Below, piece after piece: positions 43,323 to 52,677 of a DNA stretch of 64,000 bases; within the stretch, counting starts at the first letter, position 1, and each line of letters opens with the position of its first letter. The notes beneath the pieces were generated by a model. It made no database searches. It was not told where the DNA came from and was given only the letters and a program-made list of their open reading frames with translations. A program made the position numbers and the translations under genes. This stretch comes from Hyphomicrobiaceae bacterium (lineage in GTDB: Bacteria; Pseudomonadota; Alphaproteobacteria; Rhizobiales; Hyphomicrobiaceae), in the NCBI GenBank assembly GCA_020638055.1, contig JACKJH010000003.1, positions 558,001 through 622,000 on the forward strand, written 5' to 3'.

Positions 43323-43937
43323 ATGAACAAGATCTTCACCGTTGCAGCCGCCGCCGCAACGCTTGCAATTGCCAACACATCTCTGGCTCCGGTCGCTGAG
43401 GCAGGTGGTGGCGTCCGCCTCCAGTTTGGTTATCCGCTGGGTTCGTTCGTCGCCCGCCCGTGCGGAAGTTGCGGTGGCTCCTACAGCCACCGTTCGCATC
43501 ACAACAGCTACGCCGCCAGGCGCCGTGCTGCGATCATCGCCAAGAAGCGCGCCGCGGCAAAAGCGGCTCACCGCGCTGCAATAGCTGAAGCACGTCAAGA
43601 GAAAATCGCTGAAATTCGCCGTGCCAAGCTTGCGTCGGCTCGTGCCAAGGCTCGTCGTGAGCGTCTATCCGAGGCACGCCGTCAGGCCCGTTTGAGCAAA
43701 GAGCACCACGAGGAGCAGGAGATCGCAAAGACCGAAAACGAGCCTGCCACGCCCGAAACCGCACCACTGCCAGTACGCCCTCAAATCGAAACCGCTGACA
43801 TTGCCATCGGCGAGCCAAAGGTAATTCTTGCCGAACCCAAAAAGGTAGCTGCCGCGCCGCCGGTCCCCTCAAAGCCGCTTGATTGCAAGAAGTACTTGCC
43901 GAGCGCCGGCCTCACCATCACGGTGCCCTGCCAATAA
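43323..43937 (+). CDS. Exported Arg/Ala-rich coiled-coil protein
   Basis: Protein of 204 residues from ATG 43323 (AAGGAG upstream). Signal peptide about 1-27 (ending AEAGGG). A Gly/His-rich segment with two Cys (RPCGSCGGSYSHRSHH) is followed by a long Arg/Ala/Lys helix (residues about 60-135), a Pro/Glu-rich stretch and a C-terminal region with two Cys (LDCKKYLPSAGLTITVPC). The family is not recognised; similar small exported helical proteins occur in this order. Probably a periplasmic structural or metal-binding protein. Confidence 0.7.
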   Translation: MNKIFTVAAAAATLAIANTSLAPVAEAGGGVRLQFGYPLGSFVARPCGSCGGSYSHRSHHNSYAARRRAAIIAKKRAAAKAAHRAAIAEARQEKIAEIRRAKLASARAKARRERLSEARRQARLSKEHHEEQEIAKTENEPATPETAPLPVRPQIETADIAIGEPKVILAEPKKVAAAPPVPSKPLDCKKYLPSAGLTITVPCQ

Positions 43938-44043
43938 CCAAGCAAATTATCCAGCCGGTCGCTTTAGAGAGCACCGGCTGGGAATTTCCAAGGTCGAACA
44001 CCGTTCGCTTGGACCATCTTGGGCTGTCATTGATTGATCCAGA

Positions 44044-44149
44044 GCATTTTCCGACGAAGTGGACGCCGGTTCGTCGAAGAAAATGCGACCAAGCAAGAAG
44101 CCAGAGCATTTTCCGACGAAGTGGACGCCGGTTCGTCGAAGAAAATGCG
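44044..44149. repeat. Two tandem 44-bp repeats
   Basis: Family A copies at 44044-44087 and 44106-44149, 62 bases apart. They end 60 bases before the devC start. Confidence 0.9.
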
Positions 44150-44209
44150 CTCTAGCCCTCGTGAAACAACAATGCTGAATGCCCGCGTCGGGCAAGTCGG
44201 AGTGAGAAC

Positions 44210-45451
44210 ATGACCAATCAAACAAACAATAACGAAAGCACCCAACGCACCGCTGATGAAGTGTTGATGGCTGATCTTGCTGCCGCTGCAGGAACGAGCG
44301 GAGATTTCAAGCGTGCTGTCCGGATGGCACCCAAGCTCGCATACCGCAATCTGTTTCATGATCGCCTGAGCCTGATTGTAACCCTGACCGGTATCGTCTT
44401 CTCAGTCGTGCTTGTTGCCGTCCAGTGTGGCCTTTATCTCGGTTCGGAGCGCACCATCGCTCGCGTCATCGACCAGACCGATGGCCAGATCTGGATCGTC
44501 CCGCTTGGCACCAAGAGCTTCGATGATCCATCAATCATGGCCGGTCAGGAGAAATACGCAGCACTTTCCGTGCCGGGAGTGGAAGGCGTTGAAAACCTGC
44601 TCGTCGGCTTTTCGAAATGGCGTAAACCGGCAGGAGGCACCACGACGGTACTGCTTGTCGGCTCCGACTGGACCGACGGCGGTCTCGCACCTTGGAACAT
44701 TATTGATGGCTCGTTGAACGAGCTGACGGCACCGTTCACTGTTTCCGTCGACAAGAGCTATTTCAAGGACCTCGGTATCGAAAAACGTGACGACGTTGCC
44801 GAGATCAACGGAACGAAAGTTCGCGTCGCTGCCGTCAACAAGCGCATCCGTTCTTTCACAACATTGCCCTATGTCTTTACCAAACGCGAAACCGCGCTGA
44901 CCCTGTTGGGAGCTTCCGCCCGCGCGGCGTCCTACACCTTGGTACGTGTTGCTCCAGGGGCAGACGTGGAGCGGGTTCGCCAGGAGCTTGCAGAGCGTTT
45001 GCCGGATGCCGAAGTGCTGCTGCGCGGTGAGTTCCGCAAGCGCTCGCTCAACTATTGGCTGTTCCAGACCGGCGCGGGTGCAGCCCTCATCGCCGGGGCA
45101 CTGCTCGGCCTGATCGTTGGCGTGGTGATTGTCGCCCAGACGCTTTATTCATCCACCAAGGATCATCTTAACGAGTTCGCGACATTGCGTGCGCTTGGTG
45201 CATCGGGTGGCTACATCCACCAGGTAATCCTGTTGCAGGCGATGATTAGCGGCCTGATCGGTTACACCATTGGCATGATCTTGTCGCTGCTGGTGATCTG
45301 GTCTGCTCAAGACACCACGCTCAACATCGTCATGACGCCAGGTCTGGGCGGGGCCTTATTCGCCGTCACCCTTGGCATGTGCGCCATCGCCGCCGTATCC
45401 GCCATCCTCAAGGTGACAAGAATAGACCCAGCCGGCGTGTTTAGCAGGTAG
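44210..45451 (+). CDS. devC: DevC-type ABC exporter permease
   Basis: Protein of 413 residues. After a soluble N-terminus (about 1-45), one membrane helix (LSLIVTLTGIVFSVVLVAVQ) leads to a large periplasmic MacB-type domain (about 80-275). Three helices follow (GAALIAGALLGLIVGVVIVA, QAMISGLIGYTIGMILSLLV, GGALFAVTLGMCAIAAVSAI) of the FtsX type. The layout and the sequence around DGQIWIVPLGTKSFDDPS match DevC permeases, which work with DevA and DevB to export lipids or other molecules across the envelope. GGAGTGAG precedes the start. The partner genes lie at 47018 and 47799, separated by an inverted methyltransferase gene. Confidence 0.9.
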   Translation: MTNQTNNNESTQRTADEVLMADLAAAAGTSGDFKRAVRMAPKLAYRNLFHDRLSLIVTLTGIVFSVVLVAVQCGLYLGSERTIARVIDQTDGQIWIVPLGTKSFDDPSIMAGQEKYAALSVPGVEGVENLLVGFSKWRKPAGGTTTVLLVGSDWTDGGLAPWNIIDGSLNELTAPFTVSVDKSYFKDLGIEKRDDVAEINGTKVRVAAVNKRIRSFTTLPYVFTKRETALTLLGASARAASYTLVRVAPGADVERVRQELAERLPDAEVLLRGEFRKRSLNYWLFQTGAGAALIAGALLGLIVGVVIVAQTLYSSTKDHLNEFATLRALGASGGYIHQVILLQAMISGLIGYTIGMILSLLVIWSAQDTTLNIVMTPGLGGALFAVTLGMCAIAAVSAILKVTRIDPAGVFSR

Positions 45452-45532
45452 GGGGTGCGCTAAAAAGTAGGCGTTAATTGCGGCCGGTCCTGTTGGGGCT
45501 GGTCGCGATTGCTGCAAAGCAGTGCAGGAAGT

Positions 45533-46441
45533 TTAGTCGACACGGGCCAGAATAAAGTTGAGTGACGTTTGCTTGACAAGCGAATAGCCACGCGCCTCGC
45601 ACATTACCGCGATGTTGGAGGGACCCTTCTGGTTGTCGCGCTCGGCAATAATGACTTGCGGATAAAGAGACACTGCTGCTACGTCAAAAAACGACTTCAA
45701 AACATCAAAATCAAGTCCCTCGACGTCAATTTTCAAAGCGTCGATTCGCGTTATGCCATGCTCGGCACAGATGTCTTGCAACGGTTTAATCTCGATCGAA
45801 CCGATGGCCTCACCATTGGTGGTCACGATGCGATGCTCACCGCGGTTGTCGGGATGCACCGTGATGGAACCTCTTCCACGGATTGGTCCAACACCGCAGT
45901 TTTCGATTGTAAAAAGTTCACTCGCACCAGAAAATGCCACGTTGTTGATGAGGCGTGCACGTGTCGTATCGTCAGGCTCGATGCAGATAACTCTGGCCTC
46001 ACGGCCATACCTGCGTGCGCTAGAGACGACAGAAAGCCCATAAAGTCCCACATTGGCGCCAACATCCAAAAACACTAAGGGATCTGATGTCGAAATGCGG
46101 ATGACCTCATCGAGATAGTTCCGCTCTTGAGCGTCGAAATATCTCGTATTCATGAATACGCGTTTCTCACAAACGTTAGTCGCCGGATAGAGCCTAGCAT
46201 TGATCGTCGGAAACACTTCAACGTCGAATATACCCGGTTGACGCCACGTAAGAAGCCGGCGAATGAGAGAAGCACAGGTGCGCCCAAATCGGCCTGCGGG
46301 CAGCCCTGTCATGCGTTCGCGCAACCAGCCGCGAGCAGGAGTGAGCGCAAAAGTTCCAAACGGAAGATCGCCGCTCAAGTCTTCCATTCTATTCTCCATG
46401 ACGAGGTTGGTGCCAACCTGCCTTCGTATTGCAAACGGCAA
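45533..46441 (-). CDS. FkbM family methyltransferase
   Basis: Protein of up to 302 residues; Met15 or Met19 are possible later starts. The SAM-binding core contains VFLDVGANVGLYGLSVVSSA (motif I), ICIEPDD (motif II) and a DALKIDVEGLDFDVLKSFF segment typical of FkbM proteins. This family O-methylates sugars or other small molecules, often on polysaccharides or glycolipids. It lies antisense between devC and devA, in DNA of lower GC, suggesting insertion into the exporter locus. It may modify the exported molecule, or be unrelated. Confidence 0.88.
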   Translation of the reverse strand: MPFAIRRQVGTNLVMENRMEDLSGDLPFGTFALTPARGWLRERMTGLPAGRFGRTCASLIRRLLTWRQPGIFDVEVFPTINARLYPATNVCEKRVFMNTRYFDAQERNYLDEVIRISTSDPLVFLDVGANVGLYGLSVVSSARRYGREARVICIEPDDTTRARLINNVAFSGASELFTIENCGVGPIRGRGSITVHPDNRGEHRIVTTNGEAIGSIEIKPLQDICAEHGITRIDALKIDVEGLDFDVLKSFFDVAAVSLYPQVIIAERDNQKGPSNIAVMCEARGYSLVKQTSLNFILARVD

Positions 46442-47017
46442 AAACCTTTAGGCAACGTCACATTGCGTGACGAGGAACGAGGATTTACAACTGAGTTTAT
46501 CTAGTGCGCCAACACCGATGCCAATTACCATTCGTCTGTTGCAATGGAACGCAGCTCTTAAAATATCAGACGACTGTAAAAACACTAATCATGTTGGATG
46601 GGCACTCTTTATGTTTACGTGAACATTACGCGTCAGTCAGTAAAATCTGGTGTTCTAATAAAAATACTCTGTCGATCCGTCGTGTTCGCTTCATTGCACA
46701 ATCATTCAACCAGGATATTTGCGGCAAATCGTCCATAACTAGGTTGCCGTCGCCTCATAGACGACCAAAACTACCAAGCCCATTCGTCAATAATGCAATC
46801 TTCCGTCAACGTCCTGTAGGCCGCCGCCGTGATCTCTGCTTGGCCTTAAGCAATTGGTGATCGCTCGGCTAAAATATGGAATTTATGCCCATTTATCACC
46901 GACCCCATTTTTCACAGGCAAATGTATTCATCCCCATGTTTCCCTCGGAACAGCGCCATCACCCGCTGCAGGGCACACTCCAGGTCAAGACAACCAAGGA
47001 CCATTGAGGAGCGTGAG
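46442..47017. other. AT-richer gap between fkbM and devA
   Basis: About 575 bases without a convincing gene, visibly less GC-rich than neighbours. Short frames here have odd composition (many Arg, Cys and Ser) and no ribosome sites. It must carry the promoter for fkbM and probably one for devA. No repeat or known RNA was recognised. Confidence 0.4.
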
Positions 47018-47818
47018 ATGTCCGACGCTACAAACATTCCCGTTGCTACAAAGCCCACAAATCAAACACAACCGGCCCGCCCCCAGCTTCCACCGATCCT
47101 GGAAGCTAAAGGCATCACCAAGGTGTTCGGCTCCGGCGACATGGAAATCAAGGTCTTGAAAGGCGTTGACATGCAACTCCGTCCCGGCGAGTTGACCCTG
47201 CTGATGGGGCCGTCCGGTTCCGGCAAGACAACCTTATTGTCAATCCTCGGCTGTATCCTTTCACCCAGCAATGGTGAACTGGTCATCAACGGCAAATCAA
47301 CAAGGGGTCGTAACGCAGAAGGTCTGGCCAATCTCCGTCGCACCGAAGTTGGTTTCGTATTCCAGTCATACAATCTCTTCCCAACGTTGACTGCCCGCGA
47401 GAACGTGATGCTCGCACTCGACGTGCGCGGTAGCCGCGGCGATGCTGTCAAGCAGGCGGAGGGGGCACTACGCGCCGTCGGCCTCGGCCACCGCCTCGAC
47501 GCCTACCCCAAGAAACTCTCAGGCGGTGAGAAGCAGCGTGTTGCGATTGCACGTGCCCTTGCAGGTTGCCCGGCCGTCATTCTGGCTGACGAACCAACCG
47601 CCGCACTCGATAGCGAGAACGGTGCGGCCGTGATGGCACTGCTCTCCGAAGTTGCCAAAGACCCGACCCGTGCAGTGCTTGCCGTAACCCATGATCACCG
47701 CACACTTAGCTACGCCGACCGGATCATCAGGATTGAAGATGGCCGGATCGTGGACCAACGCCGTACCCAGGACGGCGCAGTGGAGGAAAGGGATATCCAT
47801 GTCGCAGCAGCAGCCTAA
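47018..47818 (+). CDS. devA: DevA-type ABC exporter ATP-binding protein
   Basis: Protein of 266 residues from ATG 47018 (TGAGGAG upstream). A 30-residue Pro/Thr-rich lead precedes a standard MacB/LolD-class ATPase: Walker A GPSGSGKTT, Q-loop VGFVFQSYNLFPTLTA, signature LSGGEKQRVAIARAL, Walker B AVILADEPTAALD and the switch His in LAVTHDHRTL. It powers the exporter with DevC and DevB. It overlaps devB by 20 bases. In cyanobacteria the order is devB-devC-devA; here it is C, then A-B. Confidence 0.93.
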   Translation: MSDATNIPVATKPTNQTQPARPQLPPILEAKGITKVFGSGDMEIKVLKGVDMQLRPGELTLLMGPSGSGKTTLLSILGCILSPSNGELVINGKSTRGRNAEGLANLRRTEVGFVFQSYNLFPTLTARENVMLALDVRGSRGDAVKQAEGALRAVGLGHRLDAYPKKLSGGEKQRVAIARALAGCPAVILADEPTAALDSENGAAVMALLSEVAKDPTRAVLAVTHDHRTLSYADRIIRIEDGRIVDQRRTQDGAVEERDIHVAAAA

Positions 47819-48926
47819 AGAGTCACACGCCGCGCCGCCGCAAGACAACGGCCCGAGCAGGATGACACTGGCCATTCTGGGCGGTGTCGCACTTACCCTA
47901 ACGGCTTTGGGCGGTTACCTGGTGAGTGGATCAACGATCTTTCATAGCGCTGATTCCGCTTCCGAAATGATCGTCAAAACCGCAAGAGCCGCGGACAACA
48001 CCAAGAGTACTTCAACGCGTTGGATTGCAGCGGCACCAGGCCGTGTCGAGCCCAAGGGTGGGCTGATCAACATTGGAGCGCCGCAGGTAGGTCGCATTTT
48101 CGAAGTCATGGTTGCTGTCAATGACAAGGTGGAGGACGGCGAACTGCTTATCCGTCTGGACGACGCCGAGTTCCGCGCCAAGCTGGCAGCGGCGGAGACT
48201 GAAACGGGTTCGCGCCTGCGCGAACGAGATAAAGCCAGCCTTGCCAGTTCGCGCTCGGATGTAAGAGACGCAGAGGATGCTGTCTACGACGCAGAACGCT
48301 CTTTGACCGGCGCTCGCATCGAGCTGGACACAATGCTGAAGGCTAAGCGCAAAGGCGAAGCGGGTGAGCAAGGTGTGGATGACGCGCGCCGTCGCCTGTC
48401 TGATGCCCAGGCGCGTTTGAAAAACGAAAAGACGAAGCTGGCCCGTGCCCAGACAAAAAGGAATGTCGATGAGCCAAGCAGGGCGGAATCGGCGTTGAGT
48501 TCGGCTCGCTCCGAAGTGGCCATGGCCGATGCAATACTCGACAAAACCCGCATTCGTGCGCCACGTGCCGGCACCATTCTGGAGGTCAATGCAAAGGACG
48601 GTGAGATCGTCGCACCTTCACCTGAAGCACCGGTGATTGTCATTGGCGATTTGTCCTCACTGCAGGTCAAGGCCGAGGTCAGCGAGGCAGATGTTTCCAA
48701 GATCAAGCTCGGGCAGAGTGTGTTCGTCAAGACGATTGCCTACCCAGGCCAGGAGTTCAAAGGCACTGTTTCAAAAATTGCTCCATCTTTGGCAGCGCCC
48801 AAACTCGGCGGGCGTGGCCCGCGCCGGCCAACCGACGTCGATGTACTGGAAGTCACGATCGACCTGGAAAACCAGACTGAGTTGAGAACGGGCATGCGGG
48901 TAGATGCCTTCTTCCTGAAGGACTGA
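47799..48926 (+). CDS. devB: DevB-type HlyD family membrane-fusion protein
   Basis: Protein of 375 residues from ATG 47799 (GGAGGAAAGG upstream). One N-terminal membrane helix (MTLAILGGVALTLTALGGYL), a barrel/lipoyl half (RWIAAAPGRVEPKGGLINIG), a long coiled-coil hairpin (about 145-245), the second lipoyl half (IRAPRAGTILEVNAKDGEIV) and a beta-barrel part. It joins the inner-membrane DevAC pump to an outer-membrane channel, TolC in most systems; none is encoded here. The stop is followed by a strong hairpin terminator. Confidence 0.93.
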   Translation: MSQQQPKESHAAPPQDNGPSRMTLAILGGVALTLTALGGYLVSGSTIFHSADSASEMIVKTARAADNTKSTSTRWIAAAPGRVEPKGGLINIGAPQVGRIFEVMVAVNDKVEDGELLIRLDDAEFRAKLAAAETETGSRLRERDKASLASSRSDVRDAEDAVYDAERSLTGARIELDTMLKAKRKGEAGEQGVDDARRRLSDAQARLKNEKTKLARAQTKRNVDEPSRAESALSSARSEVAMADAILDKTRIRAPRAGTILEVNAKDGEIVAPSPEAPVIVIGDLSSLQVKAEVSEADVSKIKLGQSVFVKTIAYPGQEFKGTVSKIAPSLAAPKLGGRGPRRPTDVDVLEVTIDLENQTELRTGMRVDAFFLKD

Positions 48927-48969
48927 GGGCGCGCACTTCCCCGCTTGCAAATCATCCATACCCATAAAC

Positions 48970-49004
48970 GCGGAATGACCGGCCAACTGGGCCGGTCATT
49001 CCGC
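48970..49004. terminator. Strong hairpin after the dev genes
   Basis: A 15-bp perfect stem (GCGGAATGACCGGCC / GGCCGGTCATTCCGC) with a 5-base loop, 44 bases after the devB stop. Confidence 0.8.
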
Positions 49005-49051
49005 TTGAAAGGTCCTTGGGAGAAGACCAAAAGTTTTAAGTGTAAAAGCTG

Positions 49052-49089
49052 GAGCGCTGATCCGATTCCATCGGATCGAAAAGCGCTCT
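49052..49089. repeat. Solitary family B hairpin
   Basis: A 38-bp copy of the family B palindrome (GAGCGCTGATCCGATTCC / ATCGGATCGAAAAGCGCTC arms) without a family A partner. Its last bases supply the stop codon of the minus-strand gene at 49088. Confidence 0.85.
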
Positions 49090-49699
49090 AGTGGCGTGTT
49101 GAAGCGTTGGGAGCGGCTCTCCCGTCACTTTGCGTGCCAGCAAGATGGGCATCTATCTCCTGGTCGGGCACACAAGATTCCACCGGCTGTAGCTTGGCGT
49201 CCTGGCCCTTGTTCCATAACTGCTCAAAGGCGGAGCCGACGAAACCGGCTGTGGTCTTGCACCCGCTCGCGTAGCATTCATACGCATCGCGCAAGGACGG
49301 GTCCCGACGCATGCAATCTCCAACCCATGCAGTATTCGAATCGAGCCAAAGTTGCTCGTGGGCATCCAAAAGCCGCATATCGGGAACAGATCTGAAACTC
49401 GTGATGGAGGCTAGCTCTGCGGGCCAGTCTGTGTTTGCATCCTGCCCTGGCATCATGACAAGAGCCTTGATGGTGAATTCACCGTGACGCGTACGCTTCG
49501 CGATTCGCGCCAGGGCGCGCACAACGGGACTTTCGTGCGAGCGCACGATCAACAAATAGGCCTGGCCTGGCGCCTCGTCGTTCTGCTTTTTGCTCGCAAT
49601 ATGGTCGTCGATAAATGCCTCGAGTTTGGCCTCCTTGTCCTCCTTCTTGATGACGGTAGCAGTGGGGGGACCAATAAAGCGCATTTCTATCATCCTCAT
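49088..49699 (-). CDS. Hypothetical cytoplasmic protein, partner of the 4-TM gene
   Basis: Protein of 203 residues (Met6 at 49684 is an alternative start). It begins RFIGPPTATVIKKEDKEAKL and has segments QAYLLIVRSHESPVVRALAR, IKALVMMPGQD and MRLLDAHEQLWLDSNTAWVG, then a Cys-containing region (CMRRDPSLRDAYECYASGCK). No signal peptide or membrane helix. Family not recognised; the alternation of strands and helices suggests an alpha/beta fold. It follows the 949-residue gene by 128 bases in the same direction, so they are probably co-transcribed. Its stop codon lies inside a repeat hairpin. Confidence 0.65.
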   Translation of the reverse strand: MRMIEMRFIGPPTATVIKKEDKEAKLEAFIDDHIASKKQNDEAPGQAYLLIVRSHESPVVRALARIAKRTRHGEFTIKALVMMPGQDANTDWPAELASITSFRSVPDMRLLDAHEQLWLDSNTAWVGDCMRRDPSLRDAYECYASGCKTTAGFVGSAFEQLWNKGQDAKLQPVESCVPDQEIDAHLAGTQSDGRAAPNASTRH

Positions 49700-49827
49700 G
49701 AGCGCCGCATCTGCAAAACAGGCTTGGCGCTGTCTGTTTACAAAAACATTCTGCCATCCAGACCGTTAAACAAGCGTTGCCGAGTGACCCGATCTGCGTC
49801 GGAATTTCAAAATTGTTCCGTTCGCAG

Positions 49828-52677
49828 TTATTCGGCCGCGGTAGGACGAAAACGCTGCGAAATCGCATCAATCCGGATGTTGATATCCGGTTCCTCGAAC
49901 AATGGCGGTTCATCCGCGTCGCTGTCCCCGGTCTGGTCAACCTCGATAATCGTGGGAGATACATTTCCCGCAGAAAGCTCCACAGCGTGGGCCTGCAAGA
50001 CAGCAGCCAGGTCGTCTTTTGGGGCCGGGATCGGCAACGCGGACACTGCCAATGCCTCAGCCAGTTTGCCTTCGGTGCCGTTAGCCCCATCAAGAGTGTC
50101 GCCGACTTCCGCTAACAGCCGCCCTGGGAGCGTGGCTTCGGTGACAGGCAGGGTGAACGTAGCCGTCTCGCGGCGCAAGACGACGCCGATACGCGGTTCG
50201 CTGGCAACATCACTATGCGTTTCGTGCGAAACGACCACAGAAGCTGCAGGCGTTGTCGGGATGGCATCGGTTGGAGCTACGCCATTTCTCGGCATGCCAA
50301 TGGGCTCTTCAAGGTTGCGAGAGGGAGCTGCAACCTTTCCAGATTCTTGCAGGGCATTTTTATTGTGCTCTGGCTGTTCGAGCGGTTCACTTGGAACTGT
50401 GAACTGGACGATTTCGCCCACCGGTATTTCGCAGGCATCCACGTGCGAAGTCGCACTGTTCTCTCTGGCGCTCGCACGCCGGCGTGGGCGATCAAGAATA
50501 CCGTCTTCACCCCTCAGTGTGGGTAGCGTCGCCCGGTATCGTTCCCGGGCAATTTCGCGGTTGGCACGGGCAGCATAGGGTCCAAACTCAGCCACGCTCG
50601 CTGCATGCGCAACGCTGCTTTTGTTATTGCTCGCCATAGTTGTCTTGGTTTCGCGAGCGTTCCGTTCCTTGTCTGCAGCCGCGCGAGCTGCTGCTCGGCG
50701 TGCAAAAAAGCCGCTTGCGTTTTGCTCAATTGGATCAGGCGCAGGCCTTGATGATGCAACACTGTTCGATACGTCCAGGTGCGCGATCTCATGTTCGACC
50801 GGCGCGCCCGTGACCTGCCCCAGGCCGGCGTGGGTTTCATGGTGGTCGGCCATGTCATTGGCTGGCGAAAGTGAGGCTGAAAAATCTGGTTCGGTACTGC
50901 TGAACAATTGCTGTTCCAGCCTGCGCTTTTTCTTTTCGGCTTCCACCCGACGGGCGGCACCCATCACCGCGCCAAGAATGATTTCTGACCAGGCGCCGTC
51001 CCTGAAACGATAGACGCGAAAAGCCTCAGCATTGGCGAACTTGCTGCCCTGCCTAAGTAGCTTTTTCTTGATCGCCCGTGTCGTGAGCAGCGGCGAGTAG
51101 ACACGTGAGAATATCTTCTCCTTTTCAAAGCTGGTGAAAAGGTTCGACAACAGATGTGCCTCAAGCCGCAGGTCTTCGATCTCCTCGTTCGCCCCACCAT
51201 GTGTGTGTGCTGCGTCCCTCCTATGAGGCGCATCAAGCGGCACGGCCACGTAGTAGGCACCGTGGAAGTCGAAAACGACGTGGCGGAATACCTCGAAGTT
51301 CTGGCGGATTTCATCGTCCCGATGGATCTCATTGAAACGCGACAGGATCTGAATGATCGGGCCGCGCTCTGCTGCGCGCATCTTTGGTACGAGCCCATGC
51401 AGCCGGTTCATCGGACGGCTCATGGACACCAACAGCAGGCACAGATCCACGAAAACAGCGATCGCCAGGGGAATGTAGTCGCGCTTTGAAAGTCCGGCGA
51501 CCGGGTCGCGAGAAAGCGCCTGAACAACGGCTGGCGAGGCCTCGACAGACTGCACGGCCTTCTTTTGCAACTCGCGCAGTTCATCAGGCGACGGCGGCAT
51601 CTTGAATGACAAAAGACCATAGAATGTTGCCGTCAAGCGTCGGAATGCTTCAATCGTCGCTTCGGATCCTTCAACCGCGGCAATCTCGGGTTTTTCCAGG
51701 TTCGGCAATTGGTCAATCGCACGAACGACACCTTTCAGCGCCTGTTGCAACTGCGGATCGGGACACGTGAACGTGCGGCCGCGCCCATCGGGGAACGTCG
51801 ACTTCTCCGCACGGGCCGCAAGATCAGAACGAAGTTGCTTGAGTTGCGGATCGGTGCGGAACGCGTTGAAGCCTGTAACCGTGATCTCCAGCTTCCGCTC
51901 CAGTGCATGCATGAATTCGTTGCGCGTGCCGGTCGCGGCATCAAAGGTTGACTTGTCGCCGCTCGTCACCTTGGCAAGATCACCGTCCAATGCAGACAGA
52001 TCGTTCTTTACGCCGCCAACGCGCGTTCGCACGAAGTCGGCGGCAAACGCGAACCGCTGGGCGTCGGCATCACGCAGCTTGCGCCGGGGCCCATCACCGG
52101 GCCCACTGTTGGGGCAAGAGCCGCCCTTATCGCGTTCGAGTTCGGCCTTTTGCGAAGACATCGATTTGAGCTGGTCGAGCGTGACCGACAATTGCTCCAT
52201 GCGCGTGGAAGCAGCGTGCAGCGAGGTTTGCACTTGCGTGACTGCGGATTCCGCAGAACGCGAGGATTCAGAGCGGCTCTCCAGAACTTTCCAGTAAAAG
52301 CCGAAACCAAAACCTACCGAGATGAGCGTCAGGAAAACATAGCCGCCAACATAGGCGAGCTTGGTTGCAGTGGGTATCGGTGCAAACATCTGGTCAAGGA
52401 GCCAGATGATCATGGTCATCAGCATCGCCACTGAAAAGCCGATAACCGCCTTATGCGCGAGCGGCAGGTCGCCCATGTTTGACTGGATGAGTTCGAGCAT
52501 CCCGATGTAGGTCGCAACCCATGACAGCGAGCCCAGCCCAAGAACCAGAACAGATTTCTTCCAGTCGCGTTGGTGTGGCGTTTCATCCGGCCAGTCGCCG
52601 TCACTGCCCGAAAAAACAAAATCATTGAGCCGAGTGTCTGCGGTGCGCTTGCGGGATGCGTCTTTTGGGAACGCCAT
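49828..52677 (-). CDS. Four-helix membrane protein with periplasmic coiled coil and long cytoplasmic tail
   Basis: Protein of 949 residues, not recognised. Three membrane helices near the N-terminus (about 42-62, 76-96 and 104-128: SVLVLGLGSLSWVATYIGML, GFSVAMLMTMIIWLLD, YVGGYVFLTLISVGFGFGFY). A coiled-coil extracytoplasmic region of about 270 residues follows (QTSLHAASTRMEQLSVTLDQ), with a CPNSG...C pair. A fourth helix is at about 400-421 (YIPLAIAVFVDLCLLLVSMS). The remaining 500 residues are cytoplasmic: first a folded part (IIQILSRFNEIHRDDEIRQN, VFDFHGAYYVAVPLD), then a long disordered tail. The layout recalls envelope sensors or scaffolds. Confidence 0.75.
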   Translation of the reverse strand: MAFPKDASRKRTADTRLNDFVFSGSDGDWPDETPHQRDWKKSVLVLGLGSLSWVATYIGMLELIQSNMGDLPLAHKAVIGFSVAMLMTMIIWLLDQMFAPIPTATKLAYVGGYVFLTLISVGFGFGFYWKVLESRSESSRSAESAVTQVQTSLHAASTRMEQLSVTLDQLKSMSSQKAELERDKGGSCPNSGPGDGPRRKLRDADAQRFAFAADFVRTRVGGVKNDLSALDGDLAKVTSGDKSTFDAATGTRNEFMHALERKLEITVTGFNAFRTDPQLKQLRSDLAARAEKSTFPDGRGRTFTCPDPQLQQALKGVVRAIDQLPNLEKPEIAAVEGSEATIEAFRRLTATFYGLLSFKMPPSPDELRELQKKAVQSVEASPAVVQALSRDPVAGLSKRDYIPLAIAVFVDLCLLLVSMSRPMNRLHGLVPKMRAAERGPIIQILSRFNEIHRDDEIRQNFEVFRHVVFDFHGAYYVAVPLDAPHRRDAAHTHGGANEEIEDLRLEAHLLSNLFTSFEKEKIFSRVYSPLLTTRAIKKKLLRQGSKFANAEAFRVYRFRDGAWSEIILGAVMGAARRVEAEKKKRRLEQQLFSSTEPDFSASLSPANDMADHHETHAGLGQVTGAPVEHEIAHLDVSNSVASSRPAPDPIEQNASGFFARRAAARAAADKERNARETKTTMASNNKSSVAHAASVAEFGPYAARANREIARERYRATLPTLRGEDGILDRPRRRASARENSATSHVDACEIPVGEIVQFTVPSEPLEQPEHNKNALQESGKVAAPSRNLEEPIGMPRNGVAPTDAIPTTPAASVVVSHETHSDVASEPRIGVVLRRETATFTLPVTEATLPGRLLAEVGDTLDGANGTEGKLAEALAVSALPIPAPKDDLAAVLQAHAVELSAGNVSPTIIEVDQTGDSDADEPPLFEEPDINIRIDAISQRFRPTAAE

